Notes: generated by a model from the letters alone, not told the origin. A DNA stretch of 64,000 nt from Christensenella sp. UBA7588 (GCA_002478945.1 DLKM01000025.1:64322-128321); one strand, 5' to 3'; positions 24,897 through 33,040 are shown, numbered from the stretch's first letter. Made by a program: numbers and translations.

Positions 24897-26792
24897 ATGG
24901 TAAATTTTGATGAAATCGAATTTTTGGAAAGCGAAATCGTAGAGGACGACCCGCAAGCCCCCGTAGGCACACTCGTACATATTCTCGAGGACGGAACCGT
25001 TGAAGTCGTCGACACGCAAAAAGAGCAAAACGCAGACGTGGCAACGCCCGTTCAAGACGTTGCGGACGCTCACACCGACGAACAATCGGAGCAAGTCGCA
25101 AACGACGACGAAAAAGTCGACGAAAGCGTTGTAGAGCAACCTGTCGACGAAGAAATCAACGAAAGCGTTGTCGAACAACCCGCCGACGAAGAAGTTGCGC
25201 AAGAAACCGTCAAAGACGAAGTCGTTGAGGACGTCGCAGACGTTCAAGAAAACGTGTCCGAGGTCGAACCCGTCGAAGAAAACGCAGACGAACCTCAAGA
25301 GGACGTGACAGCTGTCGAAGAAAGCGTCGTCGAAGAAGAAAATGCTCCGCAGGTTGAAGAAAGCGTTCAAGATACCGAAAACACCGAAAACGCGCAATCT
25401 TACATAGAAGAAACGACCGTCGACGTCGAGGATTACGCGGAAGAAAACGAAGAAGCAGTCTCCCCCGTCGAAAACGCAGAACCGACGGTTGAAGAACCTG
25501 CCGACGAGCAACCAGTCGAAGACGTTGAAGAAACGGTCTCGGAAACTCCCGTAGAAACCGAAGAAAGCGCAGTCGCGGACGAAAGCGTTGTCGAAGAAGA
25601 AAACTCCGTCGAAACCGCTCCTGCCGACGAACCCGTCGTAGCGGTAAACGACGAAGAACAACCTCAAGTCGAGCAAGAAGCCGCCATCGAAAATACCGAA
25701 TCCGTTGAAGTCGCTTCCGAACCCGAAACGGCGGTTACAACCGAAGTCGTAGCCGAAGAAAAAGCGGAAAAAGTTGTCGCACCCAAGAAACCGAGAAAGA
25801 AAGCGGTTAAGAAAGAGGAAAGCGCAGTTGCTCCCGTCGCGCAAAAAGTCGAAAACAAAACGCCAATCAATCTCAAAAACGGTCGCAACGTGAACGAAGC
25901 GTTGTTCGATACGAGTTTTGAAATCGAGCAACCCGCAAAAGCAAAAGTCGTTTCCACCAAGAAAAAACAAGAAAAGGCAGAAGATTTGTGGGCAGTCGCT
26001 ACGGTTACCGCAAAACCGACAAAGACTACCTCTAAAGCAAAGGCGGAAAAATCCGAAAATGCGGAAGTTGTCGCCAAGACGACGGAGAAAAAGTCCGCTC
26101 CCAAAAAGTCAACAAAAGTTGAGAATACATCAAAGAATTCTACGGAGGAAAAGAAAGTGGCAAAAACCGAGGCAAAAACGACAAAGACCGACGTTAAGGA
26201 AACAAAGACGGACGTAAAAGAGACAAAGACCGAAGCAAAGAACACCAAAGCGGCAAAAGCACCCGTCAAAGAAGAAAAAGCACCCAAGGCTAAAGCAGTC
26301 GAAAAAGAAGAAGTCGCACCCGCAAAAGAAACGAAAGCGACCAAAACTGCCGCAAAGACCGACAGCGACGAAACCGTTATCGTCGAAGGCGAAGGCAAAA
26401 CTCACGGCAAATACGTCATCAAGAAAACGGATAAGGGCAATTTCGTATTCAAACTTTATTCGTCCAACTACAGAGTCGTGGCAATCGGCGCACAAGCATA
26501 CACCACTCTCGGCGCGGCAAAAATCGGCATTCAAAGCATCATAAACAACGCCGAAAAAGCACCCGTAGAAAATCAAACGCTCAAGAATTACGAAACGCTC
26601 AAGTTCCCCAAATGGGAAATCTATCTTGACAAGAAAGGCGAATATCGTCTCCGCTTGTACGCAACCAACGGCAGCCTTATCGCAACGACCAACGACGGTT
26701 ACACCGACATCAGCGGCGCAAAGAACGGCATCGCGGCAGTCGGCAGAGCAAGCAAAGGTTGCGCAATCGTAAGAAACGACAATCTCTGGTAA
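24897..26792 (+). CDS. Acidic/Lys-rich repeat protein with two C-terminal DUF1508 (YegP-like) domains
   Basis: 631 residues in three zones. Residues 1-290 are low-complexity, dominated by Glu, Val, Asp and Ala with repeated VEE, DEE and ESVVEE units. Residues 290-500 are rich in Lys, Ala and Thr with TKTDVKETK-type repeats. Residues about 500-555 and 568-625 are two tandem DUF1508 units (GKYVIKKTDKGNFVFKL and WEIYLDKKGEYRLRLYA, each followed by a GA..GI helix). DUF1508 domains are found in small YegP proteins of unknown role. GGAGG precedes the ATG, and a strong terminator follows. The charged zones look disordered and could bridge nucleic acid and proteins; the function is unknown. Confidence 0.85.
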   Translation: MVNFDEIEFLESEIVEDDPQAPVGTLVHILEDGTVEVVDTQKEQNADVATPVQDVADAHTDEQSEQVANDDEKVDESVVEQPVDEEINESVVEQPADEEVAQETVKDEVVEDVADVQENVSEVEPVEENADEPQEDVTAVEESVVEEENAPQVEESVQDTENTENAQSYIEETTVDVEDYAEENEEAVSPVENAEPTVEEPADEQPVEDVEETVSETPVETEESAVADESVVEEENSVETAPADEPVVAVNDEEQPQVEQEAAIENTESVEVASEPETAVTTEVVAEEKAEKVVAPKKPRKKAVKKEESAVAPVAQKVENKTPINLKNGRNVNEALFDTSFEIEQPAKAKVVSTKKKQEKAEDLWAVATVTAKPTKTTSKAKAEKSENAEVVAKTTEKKSAPKKSTKVENTSKNSTEEKKVAKTEAKTTKTDVKETKTDVKETKTEAKNTKAAKAPVKEEKAPKAKAVEKEEVAPAKETKATKTAAKTDSDETVIVEGEGKTHGKYVIKKTDKGNFVFKLYSSNYRVVAIGAQAYTTLGAAKIGIQSIINNAEKAPVENQTLKNYETLKFPKWEIYLDKKGEYRLRLYATNGSLIATTNDGYTDISGAKNGIAAVGRASKGCAIVRNDNLW

Positions 26793-26807
26793 TTTATCGA
26801 ATCGAAT

Positions 26808-26839
26808 AAAAAAAGAACGCCGCTCGGCGTTCTTTTTTT
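26808..26839. terminator. Bidirectional terminator
   Basis: Perfect stem GAACGCCG / CGGCGTTC (26815-26822, 26825-26832) with a two-base loop, extended by A-run and T-run on either side. It ends the DUF1508 gene and the convergent DUF1893 unit. Confidence 0.9.
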
Positions 26840-26880
26840 ATTTCTTCTTTTATATCGATTTTCGATTTGTTTATTTCTTT

Positions 26881-27300
26881 TTATCCCTTTCGCATTTGCG
26901 CGACTTTGGTTTTTAACGCAATAAACGCTTCGTTTGCGTCGTCGATATTAGCCACGCACGCTTCCATCGGACACACCCCGTCTCCTTTGCGGTTAAGAAT
27001 GCTTTTCACAAGCACGCCGTACTCCGCTTCGATTGCGTGTGAGCGAAGGTACTCCAACGCCGATTCGGACAACACGTCGGCGTAAACGGAGGTAATTCCT
27101 CCGTATACGAACAGACACGCTGCCGCTTTACCGACGACTATATCGGCAAAGGAATAGCCTTTCAAATCGACGTTACGCTCGATAAAATCGAGCATAGGAC
27201 GAATACCGCGCCCGTCTGAAACAAGGAGCGAACTGCCTTTGCATAGCGCAACGGAATGCCCCGAAAGCGCGCTTTTTGCGCGCGATAAATCATTGTTCAT
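26881..27300 (-). CDS. DUF1893 family protein
   Basis: 139 residues matching the DUF1893 pattern: a short N-terminal helix, SVALCKGSSLLVSDGRGIRP, then GYSFADIVVGKAAACLFVYGG with the conserved GKAAA, and NRKGDGVCPMEACV with a conserved Cys-Pro-Met-Glu. The fold is thought to be cytidine-deaminase-like, but no activity is established. Its start overlaps the end of the ECF-like gene by 11 bases, so the two are co-translated and may serve the same small-molecule pathway. Confidence 0.85.
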   Translation of the reverse strand: MNNDLSRAKSALSGHSVALCKGSSLLVSDGRGIRPMLDFIERNVDLKGYSFADIVVGKAAACLFVYGGITSVYADVLSESALEYLRSHAIEAEYGVLVKSILNRKGDGVCPMEACVANIDDANEAFIALKTKVAQMRKG

Positions 27301-27871
27301 CTTTCTTTACCAGCGCGGTTCTGATTGCCATAACTACGACAGGCACCAAAATCGCTTGAGCAAGCAATCCGACAAGTCCGCTCTTAACTTGCGAGAGAAC
27401 GGCTGTAAGCGATAACGTCGTGACGTTTTGAAGTATTGCGACGAGCGCAATGAACAGGCATCTTCCGAACACCTGCGCAAGAATTACCGCAGGGAAAGCA
27501 AAAAATCCGTTTTGCACTATTTTCTTTGAAAACAGACCGCTGACTGCTCCGAAAATCGCAAGTTCGCACATCATAAACGGAAGTCTCGCAAGCACGGGCA
27601 TCGGGCTTAAAAACGCCGACGTGAACAAAAAGCTCGCAATCGGAGAAAGAAGTCCTATGGCAATGCCGTAAGGTGCGCCGAGCAGACATCCGCCGATAAG
27701 CACCGGCAGATACATCGGGAGCCACTCCACACCGCCCGTCGCGCCGTAAATCAGGTGTACGAATTGCGGCAGAGCCACGGCAAGCACGACGATTATCGCA
27801 CCGATAAGCGACTTGACCGATATTTTATATGCTTTTGATACGTTTTTGTTTGAAAGTACGTTGTCAATCAT
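27290..27871 (-). CDS. ECF transporter S-component-like membrane protein
   Basis: 193 residues with about five to six hydrophobic segments, GGCLLGAPYGIAIGLLSP and PMPVLARLPFMMCELAIFG being the loop patterns typical of vitamin-binding S components of energy-coupling factor transporters. Start MIDNVLSNKN (complement of 27869-27871) has AAGGAG seven bases upstream; a longer frame overlaps the aldo/keto reductase. No EcfA/EcfT genes are adjacent, so it would use the shared module. The substrate cannot be told from the sequence; pairing with DUF1893 is the only clue. Confidence 0.75.
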   Translation of the reverse strand: MIDNVLSNKNVSKAYKISVKSLIGAIIVVLAVALPQFVHLIYGATGGVEWLPMYLPVLIGGCLLGAPYGIAIGLLSPIASFLFTSAFLSPMPVLARLPFMMCELAIFGAVSGLFSKKIVQNGFFAFPAVILAQVFGRCLFIALVAILQNVTTLSLTAVLSQVKSGLVGLLAQAILVPVVVMAIRTALVKKDEQ

Positions 27872-27881
27872 ATACGTCTCC

Positions 27882-29000
27882 TTATTGTTTGTCATACACT
27901 TTCGCAACTTCTTTCAACAGCGAGCGTACGGGCAAATGTTGAGGACAAATTCTCTCGCATTTTCCGCATTCTATGCAGTCGGATGCCTTTCCGTTGTTCT
28001 TGGTGTAAACCTCGTGATAATAGAAATCCGAGTTCCAGTCTTTATAGATTTTCTTTGCGTTTAGGCAAGAGAAAAGGTCGGGTATAGAGATATGTTTCGG
28101 ACATCCTGCGGTACAATATCTGCACGCCGTACAAGGTATCAGATGTTGTGCCTTAAAAATGTCGCAAACCTTTCCGATTGCTTCTTTTTCGACGTCGTCG
28201 AGAGGCTTGAAATCGCTCATAAACGACAAATTATCGCTCATCTGCTCGAAATTGCTCATTCCCGACAACACCATAACGACGTTGTCGAAACCTGCCGCAA
28301 AACGTATTGCGTAGCTTGCGTGCGAACCGCCTTTCAAATCGTCGAGAACCTTGCTTGCGGCTTCGGGGAGATTGACGAGAGTGCCGCCCTTTACGGGTTC
28401 CATAACGATAACGGGTTTGTTGTGCTTTACGCAAACTTCATAGCACTTTCTCGATTGCACGGCTACGTCGTCGTAATCGACGTAATTTAGTTGTATCTGC
28501 ACCGCCTCTATTTGCGGATATTCGTTAAGAATCTCGTCCAAAACTTCCGCTTTGTCGTGAAACGACAATCCGACGTGTCTGATTTTGCCCTCGGCTTTCA
28601 ACTCAAACGCCTGCTCGTAAGCTCTGCATCTTTTGAATTTTTGAAAAACGTCCTTATTTTGCGCGTGCATAAGGTAAAAATCGAGATAGTCCACGCCGAG
28701 AATTTTCAGTTGGCTCTCGAAAAACGGGCGAACGTCGTCCTCTTTGTTGAAAAAACTACCCGTGAGCTTATCCGTAAGGATATATTCGCTCCTGTCGTGG
28801 CGTTTTACGAGGCATTCGCGCACCGCAACTTCGCTTTTACCGTCAAGATAACCGTGCGCAGTATCGACGTAATTGAAACCTTGCGCTAAAAACTCGTCAA
28901 ACATTTTGCAAGTCTCGGCATAGTCCACTTCGCCGTCTTTCATCGGCAAACGCATACATCCGAAACCGAAATTTTTCTTAATCTCGGGAAATCCGTTCAT
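27882..29000 (-). CDS. Aldo/keto reductase with C-terminal ferredoxin-like [4Fe-4S] domain
   Basis: 372 residues. The TIM-barrel part has FNYVDTAHGYLDGKSEVAV (Asp and Tyr of the active site, quoted in part: YVDTAHGYLDG), LTDKLTG, DYLDFYLMHAQNK and GKIRHVGLSFHDK. The C-terminal 90 residues hold two cysteine clusters (CTACRYCTAGCPK and CIECGKCERICPQ) for two iron-sulfur clusters. This class is common in anaerobes and is presumed to reduce a carbonyl or take part in redox relay; its substrate is unknown. The ECF-like gene starts 10 bases after its stop. Confidence 0.9.
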   Translation of the reverse strand: MNGFPEIKKNFGFGCMRLPMKDGEVDYAETCKMFDEFLAQGFNYVDTAHGYLDGKSEVAVRECLVKRHDRSEYILTDKLTGSFFNKEDDVRPFFESQLKILGVDYLDFYLMHAQNKDVFQKFKRCRAYEQAFELKAEGKIRHVGLSFHDKAEVLDEILNEYPQIEAVQIQLNYVDYDDVAVQSRKCYEVCVKHNKPVIVMEPVKGGTLVNLPEAASKVLDDLKGGSHASYAIRFAAGFDNVVMVLSGMSNFEQMSDNLSFMSDFKPLDDVEKEAIGKVCDIFKAQHLIPCTACRYCTAGCPKHISIPDLFSCLNAKKIYKDWNSDFYYHEVYTKNNGKASDCIECGKCERICPQHLPVRSLLKEVAKVYDKQ

Positions 29001-29042
29001 AAATCCTCTCCTTTACGGTTTATTTAAGTCGTCGCAACGAAA

Positions 29043-29639
29043 TTATTTTGCGACGTTATCCTTTTCCGTACTACCGACTTCGTTCGCATCGAAAATAGGC
29101 AACGGTTCTTGTTGTACGTCTTGTTCTTTTGCGATAATAGAGCAGGCTTTTATCTTAAGCACCGCAGAAGTGATTCTCAACGCCGCAATGATTAAACACA
29201 CGGAAAACGGTGCCAGCATCGACTTTATAACGCCCTTAGCGAGCGCAACGCAACCAGCAATCAAGAAAAACGCGGCGGCTATAAAATTGAATATGTAAGA
29301 CACTTCTATCGTCGTTGTCGATTTTTTCAATACGGAAATCGGCTTGTTGATTTTTACGACGCCCGTAATTGCGCTTACGAGTGCGACTGCTACGGCAATA
29401 AAGCAAAGCACGCCTATACCGACGATAATTGCTCCGATAATAGCACCGAACGACTGGGCTATTGCCGTGCCTAGAGTTTCGCCGCCTTCAGTCGTATCGG
29501 CAGGCGCATCTCCTGCACCCGCCATTGCCGCAAGCCCTATTACGATACATAAAACCGCAACTATGAAATATGCCGCAACGCAAACGAAATCTATCGTTGA
29601 CGCCGATATGAGAAACGGTCTCGATTTTGATTTTTCCAT
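29043..29639 (-). CDS. Four-helix membrane protein, unknown
   Basis: 198 residues with four hydrophobic segments (about 11-40, 68-100, 112-135, 140-162), rich in Ala, Ile and Val, and a polar C-terminal tail. No family is recognised. Start at the complement of 29637-29639 has GGAGGG eight bases upstream. It has its own promoter and stands alone. Confidence 0.75.
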   Translation of the reverse strand: MEKSKSRPFLISASTIDFVCVAAYFIVAVLCIVIGLAAMAGAGDAPADTTEGGETLGTAIAQSFGAIIGAIIVGIGVLCFIAVAVALVSAITGVVKINKPISVLKKSTTTIEVSYIFNFIAAAFFLIAGCVALAKGVIKSMLAPFSVCLIIAALRITSAVLKIKACSIIAKEQDVQQEPLPIFDANEVGSTEKDNVAK

Positions 29640-29673
29640 AATTATCTCCCTCCGAATGAGTTTCAATATAAAT

Positions 29674-29702
29674 ATTTTAGCACTTATCGCGCCATTATTC
29701 AA
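29674..29702 (-). promoter_or_regulatory. Promoter of the four-helix membrane protein
   Basis: Minus strand TTGAAT (complement of 29697-29702), 17 bases, extended -10 TGCTAAAAT (-10 complement of 29674-29679). The same TGCTAAAATA box recurs upstream of the phage terminase genes. Confidence 0.65.
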
Positions 29703-30229
29703 TACGCGTTTTCGGATACTCCGTAAACGTTTTTGTACAAAACTCTTTTGATATTCAAAAACGTTTCGTAATCGACCTCTCCTCCGCTCGTCATAATCAA
29801 AAGCGGAATCGGACAAGTATTTTTGGAAATCGGAGGCTGTATGTACGAGTATTCGTTAAGATAAAAGCCGTTGCGCTCGTAAAATGCGATTCGACGCTTC
29901 GCTTGTTCGGTAATCGGCGGCTCGACTTCGAGACAAATTCTCGGCATTCGAGTATGCAATTCGTCCAAAATACGCTTGCCGAGACCGCAATTTCGCTTAT
30001 CGTTCGCAACGGCAAAATGCTCGACAAAAACTAAGTCCTCAAATCGGTATAATGAGATAAAACCGTCTATTTCTCCGCTCGAAGCGTCTTTCCACACAAG
30101 TATTTCAAAAGACGGATTGTCAAGCAACGCAATCTGCTCGTCAAAAGTGCGCCTCTCGTCAATCGGGAACGCTTCGACCATAATGTCGTATACTTTTTCA
30201 AATTCATCGTTACGCATTTTATATAACAT
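29699..30229 (-). CDS. GNAT-family N-acetyltransferase
   Basis: Acetyl-CoA-dependent acyltransferase of unknown substrate, about 176 residues. The acetyl-CoA loop is seen as NDKRNCGLGKRILDEL (R-x-x-G-x-G) after strand VFVEHFAVA, and AFYERNGFYLNEY is the usual C-terminal strand-turn. The first ATG (complement of 30227-30229, MLYKMRND) lies six bases after a TATAAT box and has no ribosome binding site; a second ATG four codons on is the alternative. It is the last chromosomal gene before the tRNA-Ser/prophage junction. Confidence 0.85.
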   Translation of the reverse strand: MLYKMRNDEFEKVYDIMVEAFPIDERRTFDEQIALLDNPSFEILVWKDASSGEIDGFISLYRFEDLVFVEHFAVANDKRNCGLGKRILDELHTRMPRICLEVEPPITEQAKRRIAFYERNGFYLNEYSYIQPPISKNTCPIPLLIMTSGGEVDYETFLNIKRVLYKNVYGVSENAY

Positions 30230-30235
30230 ACGAAT

Positions 30236-30263
30236 ATTATAACACGCTTTATAAAAAAAACAA
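30236..30263 (-). promoter_or_regulatory. Promoter of the GNAT gene
   Basis: Minus strand TTGTTT, 16 bases, TATAAT (-10 complement of 30236-30241). The transcription start is predicted at the ATG itself. Confidence 0.6.
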
Positions 30264-30362
30264 TTACGAATTAATTTCGCGCATTTGACATCGAGTTTGC
30301 ACTCATAAAGCAGATAAAAAACACATACGGTAAATTTTTTGTCAAGAAAATGTCGCAACCGC

Positions 30363-30391
30363 TTGTCAAAACACCGTTGATGAGATATAAT
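30363..30391 (+). promoter_or_regulatory. Promoter upstream of structured leader and tRNA-Ser
   Basis: TTGTCA at 30363-30368, 17 bases, TATAAT at 30386-30391. No protein gene lies downstream on this strand, only foldable sequence and then the tRNA. Confidence 0.7.
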
Positions 30392-30397
30392 CGTTTG

Positions 30398-30480
30398 CGT
30401 TGGGTTATGAGAGCAATCTCGTGCGAACAGTTGGAGGAAATGGATTTGTTGACCATTGGCTTCCAACTGCCACCCATAGT
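30398..30480 (+). ncRNA. Candidate three-way-junction RNA (unassigned)
   Basis: Just downstream of the promoter the sequence can form a closing stem TGGGT/ACCCA (30401-30405, 30472-30476), a GAGA/TCTC hairpin with GCAA tetraloop (30409-30420) and a long arm (30428-30469) with 10 pairs, a small internal loop and 5 more pairs. No known riboswitch core was recognised. An 18-codon frame (ATG at 30440) exists but its start lies inside the long arm and too close to GGAGG. Could be a small RNA, a tRNA leader or phage-derived. Confidence 0.4.
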
Positions 30481-30505
30481 AATTTATACATTTTAACATC
30501 ATTTT

Positions 30506-30556
30506 TTGGAGAAGTCGGGTTTATGGTACTTTGTACCAAACACGCTCCCTCTCCAA
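30506..30556 (+). other. Nested hairpin carrying a copy of the tRNA-Ser 5' end
   Basis: TTGGAGA/TCTCCAA (30506-30512, 30550-30556), GTTT/AAAC and GGTAC/GTACC (30525-30529, 30533-30537) nest into one rod. The first 12 bases, TTGGAGAAGTCG, recur at 30569-30580 across the start of the tRNA. Confidence 0.5.
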
Positions 30557-30570
30557 TCATATTCATTCTT

Positions 30571-30663
30571 GGAGAAGTCGCCTAGTTTGGTCGAGGGCGC
30601 GCGACTGGAAATCGCGTAACCGTCAAAAGCGGTTCAAGAGTTCGAATCTCTTCTTCTCCGCCA
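30571..30663 (+). tRNA. tRNA-Ser (anticodon GGA), probable prophage attachment site
   Basis: 93 bases. Acceptor stem GGAGAAG/CTTCTCC with G discriminator and encoded CCA (30661-30663). The anticodon loop is CTGGAAA with GGA reading UCC and UCU. There is a long variable arm (CCG...CGG) as in class II serine tRNAs, and the T arm is AAGAG-TTCGAAT-CTCTT. It lies exactly at the border between chromosomal and phage genes, and phages often integrate into the 3' half of tRNA-Ser genes. Confidence 0.93.
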
Positions 30664-30737
30664 AGCGGTAATAATCCGAACCCTCGAATATTCGTCCGTA
30701 AGGACTATTTCGGAGTTTGGTGCCGTTACCAAAGAAG

Positions 30738-30775
30738 AACAGGACACTGAGTATATCGGTGCCCTGTTTCTTTTT
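30738..30775. terminator. Terminator between tRNA-Ser and the phage late operon
   Basis: Ten-pair stem AACAGGACAC / GTGCCCTGTT (30738-30747, 30759-30768, one G-U pair) followed by TCTTTTT on the plus strand. The opposite strand has a weaker T-rich tail, so it may stop both the tRNA transcript and the phage late operon. Confidence 0.65.
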
Positions 30776-30781
30776 ACATTA

Positions 30782-31768
30782 TTATATTGTTTCTGCCGCC
30801 ACAGCGACCTCAGGAGCGACAATAACCTCGTCCTCTATTACTTGTTCAGACTGAGGTTCTGGCGTCGTAGAGGCGTATTCTATAAGCTGCTGCATAAGGT
30901 CTTTCTGGTCTTGCATATAGTTGACCGTATCGACAGTTATATTTTCGTAACCCATACGATACCCCATAAAGCCGTTGAGTATTACGGGCAGTAGTTTCAG
31001 GCAGCACGCCGCAAACGTTGCCCACGTCGGATATTTTATAACGTCGAGCACAATTACACCAGTAAGTAGCGACGTGATTGTTGTCCGAATAAACTTTGCG
31101 ACGTAATGCACGCTACGTTTCGTTTCAGGTTTTATTCCGAGCGGAGACCGATGTCCGTTCCCACGCCCACGCTTAAAAATCATTTCAGGCGTCAGGTTTA
31201 CGGGCTTTGTCTGATTCGCCCTGATTATCGCCTTTATCTGAGCTTTCGACAGGCTTTCGTCTGTTTGCAGCAACTTTTTGTCTTTGCCGACGTATTTGTC
31301 GATGTATTTTTCATACGAGATACCCACCTCGCTGAGAATATTCGTCCGAGTTTCCTTGAGTTCTCTGTCTATGTAATAACGGCAAAATTCGGTAAGCCTC
31401 GACTGATATTTTCTTTCGATTATCTGAGCCTTAAGTCCCTCGTATTCGTTTTTACAGTCCTGATACGTGTCACTTACCCTGCCAGCTTTCAAACCACTGT
31501 CAGAGCAGTTGACATACATACTGTATGAACAGAAAAGCAAGATAAAGAACGTAAGCCCGAGTTGAGCCCAGAACTCTACCGACGTTATCTTTATTTCCGT
31601 CGTAAAAACAACGATTACGACGAAAATAAGAAAGAACCCGACAAAGATACCAGTATTATTGAGAATACTCCGTGTGAGCCGCTTTTTAGCCGCTCCGCCT
31701 TTTTCTATCGCCGTTCCGAGACTTCTCGACGGCGTTCTTTCATAATCGTCTTTTTTGATAGTTTGCAT
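30782..31768 (-). CDS. Phage membrane protein with four hydrophobic segments
   Basis: 328 residues, no family recognised. Two hydrophobic segments at about 40-60 and 67-87, a basic/acidic coiled middle of about 140 residues, then two more near 232-265. The C-terminus is acidic. GAGGTG lies seven bases before the ATG. It is the last gene of the late operon, a place where lysis or superinfection-exclusion proteins are common, but nothing in the sequence proves either. Confidence 0.7.
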   Translation of the reverse strand: MQTIKKDDYERTPSRSLGTAIEKGGAAKKRLTRSILNNTGIFVGFFLIFVVIVVFTTEIKITSVEFWAQLGLTFFILLFCSYSMYVNCSDSGLKAGRVSDTYQDCKNEYEGLKAQIIERKYQSRLTEFCRYYIDRELKETRTNILSEVGISYEKYIDKYVGKDKKLLQTDESLSKAQIKAIIRANQTKPVNLTPEMIFKRGRGNGHRSPLGIKPETKRSVHYVAKFIRTTITSLLTGVIVLDVIKYPTWATFAACCLKLLPVILNGFMGYRMGYENITVDTVNYMQDQKDLMQQLIEYASTTPEPQSEQVIEDEVIVAPEVAVAAETI

Positions 31769-31771
31769 ACG

Positions 31772-32170
31772 TTACACCTCATTGCCGTCGTCCGACGTTT
31801 CTTTCTTTTCGTCTGGCTTTTTTTCGACGGCGTCGCCTGCTTTATAAACAAACGAGCCGCCCCAGTTTGCCACCGCACCTATTATAAATATCATTACCAT
31901 TTGGTCTATAATGTTTCTTAAACATATAGCCATTATGGCAAGAACTGTAAACAGCACGGGAATCGACGGAGATTTAAGCCAGTTTTTTATCTGGTTAAAG
32001 AACGGAATTACGGAGAGAAACGCAAACACCAAGAAAAGACCTGAAACCGTCGCTGCGGAGCTTTTTTCAACCCAGATAGGAAACTGAGAAAGCGTTGCAC
32101 CGAGCGGAGCCGCCACATCGATACCGATAGCGACGGCTTTTAAGATTTTGCCTTTCGTGGCATTTTTCAT
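31772..32170 (-). CDS. Putative phage holin-like membrane protein
   Basis: 132 residues with three hydrophobic segments (about 12-30, 38-58, 70-108) and a short charged C-terminal tail (EKKPDEKKETSDD), the general layout of holins, which pierce the membrane at lysis. GGAGGG precedes the ATG. The holin call rests on size, topology and position only. Confidence 0.5.
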   Translation of the reverse strand: MKNATKGKILKAVAIGIDVAAPLGATLSQFPIWVEKSSAATVSGLFLVFAFLSVIPFFNQIKNWLKSPSIPVLFTVLAIMAICLRNIIDQMVMIFIIGAVANWGGSFVYKAGDAVEKKPDEKKETSDDGNEV

Positions 32171-32173
32171 AGC

Positions 32174-33040
32174 TTATCCCTCCGTTTTGTTTTCCTCTAC
32201 GGCAGGTGTTGCGTTTGCCGATTCAAGCAACGCCGACGCCTGTTCTACCGATTCTTTCAATGCAGGCACGTCCCCGAGCTTTTTGAGAGAGTCTGCATAC
32301 GTCAGATTTACAAGGTCTTTTACTCCCTGAGGCAAGTTCTTCGAGTTTGCATACACGGTAATAAGTATTTTGAGAATTGCCTGCGTCTGGACGATAACCG
32401 CACCGACCGCCTCATAGTTCTGCGTCTCGTTTTTCTTGTATGCCGCAAATTCGGTTTCGATTTTGTTGTAACCCTCGATAAGATTGTTTACAACGTCAAC
32501 AACGTCAGACTGGGCATTAGACGTAAACTTGACATCACGGGAAAGCCCGAGCATATTCTTCTTGCTTTTAATAAAGTTTACAAGAAATACTATAAATAAT
32601 ACGATGTCGCCTACGGTGGTCGCAAGGGCAATATAGTTATTTTCGAGCCATTCCTGCACTCTTCCGAGAAAAGTATGATTTTCGGGCGGCGTAACGTCGC
32701 TTTCGACCACTTTAACAAGGTTAGAACCTTGTATATAAAATCGCCCGAGTTCTTCGCCCATTGCGGACAGCGTAAGCACGCCGTCGAGGTATGTATAGGA
32801 GCCTTTATATTCGATTTCCTCCGAGCCGTGAACGGCGTGCAGTTTATATTCCGTTTCGGATAAAATCGTCGCCGAGTATTCGCCGCCGTCGTCGGAGAAC
32901 GTATAAGTTTCGCCTATTACGAGCGGCGTCGCTGCCTCTTCTGCGTGGGCGACGTTTGCCGTAGTAAAACCGCAAAGCACGAACGAGAGAGACAAAGCCA
33001 TAAAGCAGCACATAAGTGCAAAGATAAGTCTTTTTTTCAT
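32174..33040 (-). CDS. Secreted, membrane-anchored phage protein
   Basis: 288 residues. A clear signal peptide (MKKRLIFALMCCFMALSLSF start, cleavage likely after AHA near residue 32) is followed by an outward domain of about 90 residues, rich in beta strands (VIGETYTFSDDGGEY, lipocalin-like spacing), a transmembrane segment near 140-165 and a 120-residue cytosolic helical part. Exported prophage proteins of this kind can alter the cell surface or block superinfection. Not recognised; GGAGG upstream. Confidence 0.65.
   Translation of the reverse strand: MKKRLIFALMCCFMALSLSFVLCGFTTANVAHAEEAATPLVIGETYTFSDDGGEYSATILSETEYKLHAVHGSEEIEYKGSYTYLDGVLTLSAMGEELGRFYIQGSNLVKVVESDVTPPENHTFLGRVQEWLENNYIALATTVGDIVLFIVFLVNFIKSKKNMLGLSRDVKFTSNAQSDVVDVVNNLIEGYNKIETEFAAYKKNETQNYEAVGAVIVQTQAILKILITVYANSKNLPQGVKDLVNLTYADSLKKLGDVPALKESVEQASALLESANATPAVEENKTEG

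Noticed and set aside
24897..26576. Long minus-strand open frames opposite the acidic repeat protein
   Set aside because: They are shadows caused by the biased codon content of the Glu/Val/Asp-rich gene; they have no ribosome binding sites and give Phe/Asp-rich nonsense.
30440..30496. 18-codon peptide gene upstream of tRNA-Ser
   Set aside because: GGAGG lies too close to the ATG and the start is buried in a stable stem; the sequence is better explained as structured RNA.
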